Of a stretch of DNA of 64,000 bases, positions 45,711 through 56,149 are shown piece after piece. The notes under the pieces are model-generated. The model was not told the origin of the DNA, did not search any database, and saw only the letters and a program-made list of their open reading frames with translations. Each line of letters starts with the position of its first letter. The first letter of the stretch is position 1. This DNA is from Acanthosepion pharaonis (taxonomy: Eukaryota; Mollusca; Cephalopoda; Sepiida; Sepiidae), in the NCBI GenBank assembly GCA_903632075.3, contig CAHIKZ030003474.1, positions 2,099,001 through 2,163,000 on the forward strand, given 5' to 3'. The position numbers and the translations under genes were made by a program.

Positions 45711-45932
45711 CTGGTTGGTGCATAATTATCAGGCGTTTTTAAACAATATTTATTATGAAAAAGGAAGAATAATTCAACGATAACATTTTAAAATGAGTAT
45801 GATTATCGACACGCATTTTTATAACCTGAAAATAAAATAATATATTTGTTAAAATACAGTAAACAAAACAGCAATTTTTATTAACAAATAACTCGACTAT
45901 AAAAACGCCTGATAATTATGCACCAATCCAAT
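45711..45932. mobile_element. mariner-type MITE, ~220 bp
   Basis: Inverted ends of about 28 bases: GTTGGTGCATAATTATCAGG CGTTTTTA at the left (from 45712) and the inverse ending at about 45929. They resemble the GGTTGGTGCAAAAGTAATTG end of the human Hsmar1 mariner. No coding capacity. Confidence 0.7.
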
Positions 45933-45984
45933 AGTTTATATTACTAGGATTCACTTGGATTATATACCAACAATTTGTTACTTT

Positions 45985-46327
45985 TACTATATATATATAT
46001 ATATACTTTTTGCATATCCAGAGAGAATGTACACACTTAACACACACACACACATACACACAAAACACAAACACGTGTGTGTGTGTATATGTGTGTGTAC
46101 AGAATAATACTGAAATAGAGAGTGAAAGCGTGTGAAAGCAGTAGAAAGAAAAACAGTCCAATGGAGAAATTTTATATATATTGAGGTAGGTCGGTAGGTA
46201 GGTAGGTAGGTAGGTAGGTAGGTAGGTAGAGAAAGAGAGAGAGCCTTATAGAGAAAGCGAAAGTGAGAGCGTGTGAAAGAGATAAAAAGAGAGACAGGAT
46301 AACAGAGAAATTATATATATATGATGG

Positions 46328-46388
<61 letters not shown>

Positions 46389-46500
46389 ATGTATGTATGT
46401 ATGTATTGAGAGGGAGGGAGAGAGAGAGAGCGCAAGCGAGTAATACAGACATAAAGCGAGAGCGTGCGAAAGAGGTAAAAAGAGAGACAGGCAGAGAGAT
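45985..46500. repeat. dense microsatellites: TA, CA, GGTA, GA
   Basis: (TA)n 45985-46006, (CA)n/(TG)n 46040-46100, (GGTA)n 46184-46229 (about 11 units), (TA)n 46312-46376, (TG)n, (ATGT)n and GA-rich sequence to about 46500. Minus-strand frames of up to 153 codons here are repeats. Confidence 0.9.
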
Positions 46501-47134
46501 GATAGATAAAAGTAAATGAAGAAAATAAACGTTGAGAAAGCTTTTCTACTGAAAGGAAGACGTATAGAAAAAAGTGAGACGTTTGAAAAGACCGAGAAAG
46601 CAAACACATTTCGATATTTTCCCTTGAATCCATTTATTCTAGCGAACCATCCGATGACAGGAGAAATGGAAGGTCCACACTTGCGGTTAGGTCAGAATTG
46701 TCACGCAAATTGTTACTATTCGGACATTAATAATTCCAGTGAGGGTGGATTAAAATGCATGGGATGTGTCGTCCAATTCTTAAAAGCCCAACATTAATGG
46801 GCGGGTGGCGATTGTCCTGAGGGACAGACTAACAACGGACGGTCCCGTTCCCCCACCACACTCTCTTTTTCTTATACACCTGCCGTTGTTCGACGTTTAG
46901 CAAGATATCTTCGTATAAGAAAGCTAGTGTAGTGAGTTCCAAACTCATAGAGCGCTTCACTAACGTTTCCTTCATTATGACCTTGTGCCAGACTAGGTAA
47001 AACTGAGTATACATGAACCTTCTATTGGTTGAAATATATTGTAGGATGACAATAAATATTAACTTTCTATTGGTTGAAATATAATGTAGGACGACCACTA
47101 GAAAACGTTTCACTTTCGATTACTAATGTTTTAT
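46501..47134. other. no gene; 45-bp direct repeat
   Basis: TTCTATTGGTTGAAATATAT TGTAGGATGAC at about 47020-47050 recurs at 47064-47095. The remainder is unclassified. Confidence 0.5.
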
Positions 47135-47695
47135 GAATCGTTTCACCCCAGGCAAGGCAATAATATCACTAAGATTCAAGGGGTTTACTAGGAGTGGGAG
47201 AGAATGAGAAAACTTTAGTAAGGGGAAAGGACAAGGAAAGAACAAATTTAAAAAAGAAAGAAGCATATTATTTGGCGTTGCATTTAAATTTTTGAAGATT
47301 GTATCAGAAGGGACTTCCATAGGTGATAAGTGCAGGAAAAGAAGCTATTAGAATAGAATCGGCATTTGCATCTAGCTAGTTCGATAGTAAAACGGTGAAA
47401 CCTACTTGCCAATCTAGTAGTACCCTGAAAACAAACAAAAAAAAAAAAACAGAGGGAAGGTCCGTCACGACGGTGTGAAAGTGACTGAAGTTGCAATCCA
47501 GATCAGGACATTACAGACCCTTTTTCGAATTTTGAAAAGAATCTCGAGATACATAGTAGGAGCACCAGAACAGATATGGCAGCGATATTCAATACACCGT
47601 CGAATGGTAGATTTACAAATGTACAAGATGGATTCTGACGGAAAAATGTCTGGCACAGCATAATGAAGCAACCTTCAACCTTCAAAGAACTTGAC
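47135..47695 (-). mobile_element. LINE-A copy
   Basis: UTR complement TTTCACCCCAGGCAAGGCAA at about 47142, then coding blocks TRLASRFHRFTIELARCKCR (47284-47496) and ESILYICKSTIRRCIEYRCH with EILFKIRKRVCNV (47465-47671). Two frames overlap, showing a frameshift near 47.48 kb, and a stretch between RRD and the arginine-rich block is lost. Confidence 0.8.
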
Positions 47696-47809
47696 CAAGC
47701 AATTCATATCAACATGAGCTCAAGAAGGAGAAACTGAGTTCAAACTTTATTGGATGCCCCTCAACTCTAGTTTTGTTAAACGAAATAAACTTCTACATTG
47801 GCCATAATT

Positions 47810-48570
47810 CTTTTAAGAATTTCACCCCAATCAAGGCGGAAGTGCCACTAGCATGCAGGGATTTACAGAGAGTGAAAGTGAGGGAAAAGACTGCGTATAG
47901 AGGGGACTGAGGAAAGGATAAAAGAAGAATAGGGATCAAAACAACAGAAGATGGCAATTGACATTTGATTTAAATTTTTGAAGTTTTGTAGTTATCAGGG
48001 AAGTAAGAGGAAGTGAGTGTCACTGGCGGGAAGTACGAGAAAAGAAACAGCTGGAGTAGAAGTGGCGGTTACATTTAACTATTTCAACAATAAAAGGGTG
48101 GGACCTAGATGCCAATCTAGGAGCACGCTTAAATTCATGTAGTCGGAGTATCAGGGAAGATAGCTCATCAGAGCGGTTGCCAGGAAAATATTTGTAGAAA
48201 AGACAGAGGGAAGCCACATCACGTCTATGAGAAACTAACTGAAGTCTAGATGTCAAGTCAGGACCAATTAGATTGCAGATCCTCCTGTGGATTTTATCGA
48301 GAACCTCGTGATGAACAGCAGGGGCACCCGACAAGATATGACAATAATATTCAATGCATGGATGAATGGTAGATTTGTGGATGTGTAAGATGGATTCTGA
48401 CGAGAAAAACCTTCTGGCACAACACTTTCCTTGCAATAGATGCAGCTATTGATTCAATGTAGTTGTTCCACCTCAAGTCATTGGAAAACGTGAGGCCAAG
48501 AAGAAAAGCGTGGCTGAGAGCAGCCTGTATTGTTGTGAATAGAACTATTTTTCTTGTGCAACACAACGAT
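47810..48570 (-). mobile_element. LINE-A copy, most intact C-terminus
   Basis: The minus frame 48020-48436 reads KSTIHPCIEYYCHILSGAPA, LDKIHRRICNLIGPDLTSRL, QLVSHRRDVASLCLFYKYFP, GNRSDELSSLILRLHEFKRA, SHPFIVEIVKCNRHFYSSCF. Upstream frame 48351-48584 adds LTFSNDLRWNNYIESIAAS. UTR complement TTTCACCCCAATCAAGGCGG at about 47820. One frameshift near 48.4 kb. Confidence 0.88.
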
Positions 48571-49244
48571 AAATAATATTCCAATGTTACCTAATATATT
48601 AATATTTTTTATCAGCCCTTGAGCAGAATCGAACCGGGAAATACTTAACCCAGCTTCATCTCATAGTGAACCTGTAACGATGGCTGGCCACTCATATCTG
48701 AGTATGTCTGCCTACTAGAGCAGCTAGACGCACCCTCAGGCACATTTGTTCAAGACTTACAGAGTGCACCTTAGTTACAGTTTCTGGGAGGTTCAACACC
48801 CACAGAGCCCACCTGTGGTTCATACTGCAACTATGCTGAGCGGATCTTAGGTACAATTTTTGAGAGAGAGCGCATTATCTGGCTTAATCAACAGTCTGAA
48901 CAAGGCCAGTAAACCCAAACCCTCGATCACGATGACTTGTAATTTCGTGCCATCACAACCATCTACGGATCACAAATAGATCCGTCTGCTCAACAGTTTT
49001 GTCTTAGAAAAAATGATGAAAACAACCATTTTTGTCTAAGAAAAAACAAGACACTGATGATGACATTGTGCTAATGTCGAAAGTACGTGGAATAAAATAA
49101 ACATACATCAACATGGTAATTTTCTTTCTTACTTTAATAAGGATACCAAGAAACTTGTCGGTAATTACAATAGGATCCTATTAAAAATAAGTAGACAAAA
49201 CTTGTCTAAATTATTTAATAAGTCTAAATATATATAAATGTTAA
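48571..49244. other. unclassified, retroposon-like 3' tail
   Basis: No coding match. GATGATGACATTGTGCTAAT GTCGAAAGTACGTGGAATAAAATAAAC near 49050-49105 resembles the CGAAAC...AATAAA tails of SINE-2-like retroposons. An inverted repeat TTTTGTCT.AGAAAAAA lies near 49000-49045 as a direct pair. Confidence 0.35.
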
Positions 49245-49500
49245 AATTCCCTTAAGGACGCATGGAACGGTGGATAAAGGCGATGGTTAGATCCAGTGAC
49301 AGGACCCAAAGAGTTGTGAGTTCAATACCCGATTAAGGCAGTGAAGAACTTGGAGAGGTTAATTAACAGAAGATAACTGATAACTGACATCCATTAGACA
49401 TGGCACGTGGAACTAGAACAATCCACCTGAAGAAGACCGAAACGTTGTGACAAATATAGCAACAAAGATGAGGACAATAGTCCGAATAATATAAATAGTG
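49245..49500 (+). mobile_element. SINE-2 copy
   Basis: Head AAGGACGCATGGAACGGTGG, TTGGTTAGATCC region, B box GAGTTCAATACCCGATTAAG, CATCCATTAGACATGGCACG. The core is deleted, then tail CACCTGAAGAAGACCGAAAC and GAGGACAATAGTCCGAATAA. Confidence 0.8.
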
Positions 49501-49509
49501 TTAAAATTT

Positions 49510-49626
49510 CCTTCCTTTGTCTGCCGTGCGACGATGGCCTAGTCGGGTTTCGATCCCGGCTTGAAGCAATCGGACGTATAGACACACTGAGGAGCTGTGA
49601 TACAGCGAAACAGTCTGTCTGTGGAT

Positions 49627-49666
<40 letters not shown>
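49510..49666 (+). mobile_element. SINE-3 copy with (TA)n tail
   Basis: CGATGGCCTAGTCGGGTTTC ... GATCCCGGCTTGAAGCAATC, TGAGGAGCTGTGATACAGCG, CAGTCTGTCTGTGGATGACT, then (TA)n at about 49629-49666. Cleaner than the 41.5-kb copy. Confidence 0.75.
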
Positions 49667-49672
<6 letters not shown>

Positions 49673-49710
49673 AAATGAAAGATCATATATAGATTAGAAT
49701 CCGACAGAAT

Positions 49711-49870
49711 GATAAGATAAGGGACAAATAGATAGGAAATGTTTATAAATTTAACATGTTTCGCTTTTATTTAAGCTTCATAATTCATCCCACCCAAATT
49801 CTAATGAAGCTTACATAAAAGCGTTACATACTAAATTTATAAACATATCTTATTTTTTCATTATCTTATC
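49711..49870. repeat. long hairpin, ~70-bp arms
   Basis: Arms 49711-49781 and 49804-49870 are inverted copies (GTTTATAAATTTA.ATGT, CGCTTTTAT.TAAGCTTCAT, outer GATAAGATAA), roughly 85% alike. The loop of about 22 bases reads AATTCATCCCACCCAAATTC. Confidence 0.8.
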
Positions 49871-50446
49871 ACACACCCCGCACAGTAAAATTGTAAAAAT
49901 ATGAAAATCAAACAATTTCAAATTAAATGTCACAATATGTTTTTTAACGTTAAATCTCACATATATATACCAAAATAAACTCTTAAATAAGAAAACTGAA
50001 ATAATAGATAAGTGTAGGGATATAAATAACTACTTATTTTGCCATCTAAGCACTAATTAAAAAATAAATAAAAGATAAAATAAACAAAATAAATATATTA
50101 TAAATATAAAATGAATAAAATTAAGTAATAAATATATAAATATAAATAAAATAAACATAAAAGAAATAAACAAAATTAAACTAAGAAATGAAATATACAT
50201 AAAATAAACGAACAAATGTTACGTGTGTATATGTGTATATATATAAATATATACATACACACAGATACACATACGCACACACAAACAACAACAAACCTAA
50301 CCTGCCATAATTATTACCTCAATATTTAAGATATCACCAAAGCAAAAAGAAAAAAAAAATTACTAGAATTACAGAATGAAAAGTAGATAAACGATAACAT
50401 ATAAACAAATATTTAATTTTCTACCTAAACACTATTAAGAAAACAC
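49871..50446. other. no recognised feature, AT-rich
   Basis: AAATAAA-rich spacer with short (TA)/(CA) pieces at 50228-50285. Confidence 0.5.
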
Positions 50447-50580
<134 letters not shown>

Positions 50581-51661
50581 ACCCGTGCGCGTATTTAAGT
50601 GTGTGTGGGAGTATGCCTATTATATAGCTTGCATACATATATTCAAACAACAAAGAAATACCCCGTAAATATAACCACTCATAATTAATAACCTAACATA
50701 GGGTTGGACAATTTTTTTGGCTTGGGCGGGGGGGGGGCACTTTGAGAAGGCAGGGGTTAGCAGTGGGTCGCACCTTCTAAAACATATTCATTAGTTAACA
50801 TTGCATTTCATTTAATGTGAATTTTAAATTGCAAAGAAAACTGAATCAATAGTAGTACAGAGTGCAAATTACACATCAGCTCGCACAAGTAATTTGATGA
50901 GACGAAAATGGAAACACTGACAATTTTTTTACAATTCTTTTGAAATCAGGCTACGGTTTTTTGTAGAGATTCTCTTCACTGCCTTCAAAACAAATACAGC
51001 AAAAACTTTGCTCACAAATCTATGTGCATCCAAAAATAGAAAATATATTCCCAGCAAATTTGTCAGTAGATAAAGATTTGTAAAATTCTATCAATGACAC
51101 AGAATTAAACATTTTTTTTCAGCGTGTGATTTGACTGCATATCAATTATTTCAAACTGAACCTCCTCAGGTACTGTATCAATATCAGTAGTAAAAGGATA
51201 AGATAACAAATTGAATTTAGGATCAATTTTCTTGAAGTCCTGAAATCTTCTTGTGTCCTTCAAACTCAACAAAGAATCCCTAATCTTGGACGAAACACTT
51301 GCAGGCACTTTCTGTTTTCCTAAAAAGTGAAATGACAAAACTCACCTTCGTCTGTTTGCCTTGCAAATAGACCTAGTTTTGTTTTGAATGAGCTCATCTG
51401 CCACAACATTTCATGTGCAAATAGCTCCTTTTCCCTGCAACGACATATTTTATTCATTTAATTTCTCAAACATATCAGCTGCAAACATCATCTCATATCG
51501 CCACTCCTGACATCCTATTTTGGTCACAAAATCACATGAATTCCCGTTTATATCCAGGCAGAGAAGGATTTCGTTCTGTAATTACCAAACCCGTTTTAGG
51601 ATTTTGCCCAAGCTCAACCATGGAACACTGTTGTAGTAAATCGCATCTCTACACGCTGCCT

Positions 51662-52125
51662 CCATGTCCAGGGTAAGACGATAAACTACGTCCAGCAGCA
51701 AGGCCTCTGATCAGGTTTTGAGGAGCATGGAACCACCTCTTAATTGCTGTTGTTCCCAGGTTCACCCTGTCCCGGGGTGGTAACACCTGTTAGAGTCACA
51801 GCTATGGACAAATAGTTAACTCCGAAACTGGGGTAAAAAGCATTATAAAAGTGTAAAAATAGGTTTTAATACCAGAAATAAATTTTTGAAGAAAAAGAAA
51901 CTATTACCAGCAATATATTTGTGAAAAAAAATATTACCAGCAATACGTTTTTGAAAAAAAAAATATTACCAGCAATACATGTTTTAAAATAATATTACCA
52001 GCTATACATTTTTGAGGAAAAAATATTACCAGAAATAGATTTTTGACAAAACAAAATATTACCAGGAAGAAAAGTTGTCGGCATTAAATAACCCATTGAG
52101 GTTGATATGCCATAAAACACAACAA
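51662..52125 (+). mobile_element. family S, copy S5, inside hAT relic
   Basis: Left flank GTCCAGGGTAAGACGATAAA, CCTCTTAATTGCTGTTGTTC, GGACAAATAGTTAACTCCGA. Minisatellite about 51860-52070 (ATTACCAGCAATAC.TTTTTG). Right flank GGCATTAAATAACCCATTGA and GGTTGATATGCCATAAAACA (52100-52119). It separates two adjacent blocks of the hAT coding sequence. Confidence 0.85.
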
Positions 52126-52312
52126 ACCAAATTAAACCAAGCCAAGTGAGTAATTTATAAAAAAAACTTTTTACGAAAATAAAACCATCCAAGATTGTAA
52201 AATTCCTAAAAGAAGTATTGTACTTAAAAATATGAAAAATGGTTCAAATATATATGTATACATACACACCATTTTTACCAAACTATCGCTATGAATCTAT
52301 TTCAAAATTATG

Positions 52313-52378
52313 ATGGCATTAAATAACCCACTGAGATTGATATGCCATAAAACAAAACAACCAACCAACAACCTCAAG
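52313..52378 (+). repeat. second family-S right end (S6)
   Basis: GGCATTAAATAACCCACTGA, GATTGATATGCCATAAAACA at 52334-52353. It abuts the hAT coding block LNHRQFKSLLE directly, so S5 may have entered an older S copy, or the unit duplicated its tail. Confidence 0.7.
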
Positions 52379-53177
52379 CAGAGATTTAAATTGTCGATGG
52401 TTGAGCGTCCTTGATCTGATTGTATCCACCATGATCACTACAGGATCTATTACATGCTTTATGTCCAGCGCAGCTTTGCAAAGGCTTTCCTGATGCAAAA
52501 TACAATGAAAAGACATCATTGTCTGGGTGTTCTTTTAACTTGTTCTTTAAAGGTTTAATCATACCCACATTTTTCCCCAGTAAATACTCTGGCCCAATCT
52601 ATTGTAATGCTTGTCATTTTATTCCATGACAAGGAACTTTTCTCCACACAATCCACAACAAACTTAAATAAGTCCTGACCACTGATTGTATTTTTCATCG
52701 ATTCCAAACCAATTAGTTCCTTTGTGATGAAGAAATTTTTATCAATTCCACAGATAAAGATAAGTAACTGTGCTCTCATCCAGTGCTAAAGAAAACCAAA
52801 CAAAATCTTTGCTCGTAGAGTTCAACTGTTCTGTTAGTTTTAGTTCGTTAATGATTAAGTCTATGCGTCGCACTATCGTCTTTTTTAATAATGAAATGGT
52901 TTCGAATTTGCTTCTCGCATCAGGGCACAGGACGTTTGCGTAATCTACCAAGCATTGCCTAATAAACTCGCCATCAAAAAAATGGATTGTTTTTTTTTTG
53001 GCGAGGTTACATGCTATCATGAAGCTTGTCTCTAGCATTATCCTGAAGCGGCGAATGCTTCGTAAATATGGTTTGTTGCTTCTTCAGCTTCGTAACACAC
53101 TCTGCAGCGTTTTCCTTGCATTCTTCCTGAGACATTTCGCTACCAAACTCGGCATGTCTTGTTTTTAAATTTAAATA

Positions 53178-53370
53178 TGTTATATTTTTAATTTCGCGCA
53201 TGCGCGCTGTTTGTTTTTGATTTTGCTGCACAGTATTGTAGGGTCATTTGAGCACCATCTGTGAGAAAAAATAAAAAGCATAACGAAATTCAATCTACCA
53301 GTAATTTGGAAATGGCATGCTGTACTGCTTGACATTCGCACCGGATTCTCCAGTACGAGCATTTCAGAGT
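53178..53370 (+). mobile_element. mariner copy M3, 5' end only
   Basis: Collinear with M2: TTTTAATTTCGC.CATGCGC, TGTTTGTTTTTGATTTTG, TACTGCTTG.CATTCGC.CC, CTCCAGTACGA.CATTTCAGA. The match stops at a (GATA)n tract. Confidence 0.8.
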
Positions 53371-53415
<45 letters not shown>

Positions 53416-53481
53416 GACGTTGAGTTCTACCTGGATTCTATCCTCTTGGAAATTTTATATATATATGTATGTGTATGAAAG

Positions 53482-53536
<55 letters not shown>

Positions 53537-53614
53537 ATATATTAACCACTAATATTATCTATCTATCTATCTATCTATCTTTTGACCACTAATATTATCA
53601 ATCTCTCTCTCTCT

Positions 53615-53683
<69 letters not shown>

Positions 53684-53690
53684 TTCATTT
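53371..53690. repeat. (GATA)n, (TATC)n and (CT)n microsatellites
   Basis: (GATA)n 53371-53416, its complement-type (CTAT)n 53484-53536 and 53556-53580, (CT)n 53601-53648, (TA)n 53649-53680. The two tetranucleotide tracts are mutually complementary across about 70 bases. Confidence 0.95.
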
Positions 53691-53949
53691 TTATTTAATA
53701 ATTGTAACACCGATATTGGGCGCTTTCCAATAAGTACCGCGCTTATATAATGTGTATAGAAATTGCATATTTATATATATATTCATATTTAATAATGGGC
53801 AAATAATCGAATATTTTTAGATTAATTGTTGATAACGTTACAGCGTTTTTAATATTAAATGTTTTCATGTTATAACGTTTTTATTATAGAACAAATTTGA
53901 AATGTTTTGGGATATCAATGATTAGCATTTTTTATGTAGCGTCGCTTTC

Positions 53950-53964
53950 CTCTCTCTCTCCCTT

Positions 53965-53995
<31 letters not shown>

Positions 53996-54085
53996 TGCTT
54001 TCGAACTCTTGTGCGATTATCACATTTTACAATCCACCTTTTCTCATTATGTACTCTAGAAATTTTGACTGTCTCTAATCAAGTC
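53950..54085 (-). mobile_element. (CT)n tract and LINE-B fragment
   Basis: (CT)n 53950-53995. Then CTCATTATGTACTCTAGAAA TTTTGACTGTCTCT matches the LINE-B antisense block seen at 16.97 and 28.74 kb. Confidence 0.55.
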
Positions 54086-54124
54086 TTCAGTGGTGTAGCC
54101 GTACTCAACACGCTTGTCTAATTG

Positions 54125-54345
54125 TGATTTGGTGAGACTATTTAATCTATGGTTGGTATTTTTGAATTCAGTGTTGCCCTGCTTCTAGACCGGTTGCCTA
54201 CCATCCTGTCCTGTTATTTAACCATAGCTGGGAAAATTAATGGCATAAGCGAAATTGTAATTGAAGAACATTAGCTACTGTAAGCCACTTAATTACATTC
54301 CAAAAGCAAATAATCTACAAATGGTTGATAAGCCGTAAAAAATTA
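54125..54345 (-). mobile_element. SINE-1-related fragment with S-type tail
   Basis: TTGAATTCAGTGTTGCCCTG and CCTGTCCTGTTATTTAACCA are SINE-1 body marks. At 54323-54342 it ends in GGTTGATAAGCCGTAAAAAA, the tail shared with family S. Confidence 0.55.
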
Positions 54346-54715
54346 ATCAATCGTAAGTGAAATAGTTCGAAAGCTGTAAAGTTCTCATTATTCATTGCAT
54401 AGAGGCATTTAATTTATTTATAAAAAAAATTATATAAAGTATAAAAAAGAAAATTTCCATCCAAGTCTTTTTACTGCGCGTTTGTACAAAAAGAGAAGAT
54501 TTGAAACATTATATTTTTAGCGTCTTATTCGTTCTTAATAAAATGTTTGCTTCTTTAAAATTAAATGCTTACTTTTTGCTTTTTTTCTTTAATAAAATGT
54601 TTGCTTTACTCTAAGCCCTGTATAAATAAAATCATTATTAAGCAAAACAAATCGAGTAACATATTTTATCATTTTATGAACAAAACTTCAAGAAATAAAT
54701 AGTTCAAAATGAAAA

Positions 54716-54718
<3 letters not shown>
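54346..54718. other. no recognised feature, AT-rich
   Basis: Direct repeat CTT.AATAAAATGTTTGCTT near 54533 and 54589. If the exon at 54901-55047 is real, this would be intron. Confidence 0.45.

Positions 54719-54766
<48 letters not shown>
54719..54766. repeat. (TA)n flanked by short inverted repeat
   Basis: (TA)n of about 46 bases bounded by TGAAAATTCAT on the left and ATGAATTTTCA on the right, a perfect 11-base inverted repeat. Confidence 0.9.
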
Positions 54767-54769
<3 letters not shown>

Positions 54770-54900
54770 TTTTCATATGTATGTGTGTGTATGTGTGTGC
54801 GTGTGTACACAGGAAACGTCGAAGCAGACCACATATATGACAACAACCAAGATTGGAAATTAGCAAACAAAACTCTGACAAAATGTTTTTCTTTTCTTAC

Positions 54901-55047
54901 ATAAATACCGCAATGTAGATTCGTCAGAATGACTCCAGGAAAATTTCTTTTCCCATCTATTCTATAATCTTCCTCTAATTCTTCTGCAACGGCATATGTG
55001 TCTAACGCCGTGTAACTACCACAAACAGAATGTAAACAAAACTCCAT
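54901..55047 (-). CDS. possible first coding exon of a host gene
   Basis: Not recognised as any family. On the minus strand an ATG in good context (AAAGATGG: A at -3, G at +4) opens a 49-codon stretch, MEFCLHSVCGSYTALDTYAV ... NFPGVILTNLHCGIY, with ordinary protein composition (acidic AEELEEDY, few low-complexity residues). It ends exactly at TAT|GTAAGA, a near-consensus splice donor, in phase 0. No downstream exon can be named. The continuation of the frame after the donor runs into (TA)n and is not protein-like. The GC-rich island at 56.2-57.7 kb lies upstream. Could be chance or a forgotten transposon exon. Confidence 0.35.
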
Positions 55048-55279
55048 CTTTTTCTTTCAAAATTATATTTACATAGCAGATGGGAAAATTTTTGTTTAAA
55101 CTTTTTTGTTTTAAATTCGCTATTTTTCAAATATGAATAAATAAAACCGTATTTTTGAGCTTCAATTTTTGGTCATCGAATCATTTTTTTAAACTTGACT
55201 CTCAGCTTTCATGCCGAAATGGATGGATATTTGTGTAAAGGAAAATAGATGGCGTTCATTTTCTGGGCTGAGCTTTAAG

Positions 55280-55772
55280 TTCGTTTTATCTTTTGTTTTT
55301 TTTTCTTTCCTTTCCTTTTCTTTCCTTTGCTTTGCTTTTCCTTTCTTTTCTTTGCTGTCTTTCTTTCTGTTTGTCTGTCTGTCTACCTTTCTTACATTTT
55401 CTTTCTTTCTGTCTTTCTGCTTTTCTAATGTTTCTGTCTTTCCTATATTTTCTTTCTTTCTATCTGACTTTTTATCTTTTTTTATGATATTTCTATCATC
55501 CTTTCTTTCTTTCTTTATTTTTGTCTGTAGGTCTAACTGTTGGCGTGTCTTTCTTATATTCTTACTTTCTTTTTTCTTTCTTTATTTCTTTCATTCTTTC
55601 TTTATTTCTTTCATTCTTTCTTTATTTCTTTCAATCTTTCTTTCTTTCTTTCTTTCTTTCTGTTGCACTATCTGTCTGTCTGTTGGTTTGTCATATTTGT
55701 CCTTTATTTGTTTCTTTCTTACATTTTCTTTATTTCGTTATCTCTGTCCGTCTGTTTGCCTGCCTAATATTT

Positions 55773-55824
<52 letters not shown>

Positions 55825-55866
55825 TTGATCCGTATCTAAGTTGGTCTGTCTTTCTTATATAGTTTT

Positions 55867-55921
<55 letters not shown>

Positions 55922-55973
55922 GTTGGTCCGTATCTATGTTGGTCTGTCTTTCTTATATCGTTTTCTTTCTTTT

Positions 55974-56012
<39 letters not shown>

Positions 56013-56045
56013 ATTTTATATTCTTTTTCTTCCTTTCTTTCTTGA
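55280..56045. repeat. 765-bp (TTTC)n-rich polypyrimidine tract
   Basis: TTTC units with TCTG and TTTA variants. Longest pure runs are near 55770-55825, 55867-55920 and 55963-56010. The 205-codon plus frame over it (FFLSFFLSFF) is repeat. Confidence 0.95.
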
Positions 56046-56149
56046 TTAATGCAACAAAAACATTCAAAATTAAAAGAGATAAAATGAAGACAACAGCTAC
56101 AGTAGTTGGGAAGATGAAAAGAAAAAAATGAAACGAGAAAAGAAAATAA

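Larger units (their letters stand above)
50705..53165 (-). pseudogene. hAT transposase relic, GTF2IRD2/ZBED type
   Basis: Read on the minus strand from right to left: TKLKKQQTIFTKHSP (53.1 kb), MIACNLAKKKTIHFFDGEFI, SKFETISLLKKTIVRRIDLI, VWFSLALDEST (52.8 kb; normally LDEST starts the catalytic core), QLLIFICGIDKNFFITKELI, GQDLFKFVVDCVEK, SFHCILHQESLCKAALDIKH, VIDPVVIMVDTIRSRTLNHR, then across an insertion IYYNSVPWLSLGKILKRVW (51.6 kb), RRFQDFKKIDPKFNLLSYPF, TVPEEVQFEIIDMQSNHTLK and FYKSLSTDKFAGNIFSIFGC. That order matches hAT-derived GTF2IRD2-like proteins. Many stops and frameshifts. GGGTTGGACAA near 50702 may be its 3' terminus; the 5' end is cut by mariner M3. Confidence 0.82.

Noticed and set aside
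46172..46633. 153-codon minus-strand frame
   Set aside because: Runs through (TA)n, (TG)n, (GGTA)n and (GA)n microsatellites; no protein-like segment.
47020..47100. 45-bp direct repeat as target-site duplication of an element
   Set aside because: The copies are almost adjacent with no element between; it is a simple tandem duplication.
55211..55862. Long frames rich in Phe, Leu and Ser that look like membrane proteins
   Set aside because: They translate (TTTC)n; composition follows the repeat in all three frames.
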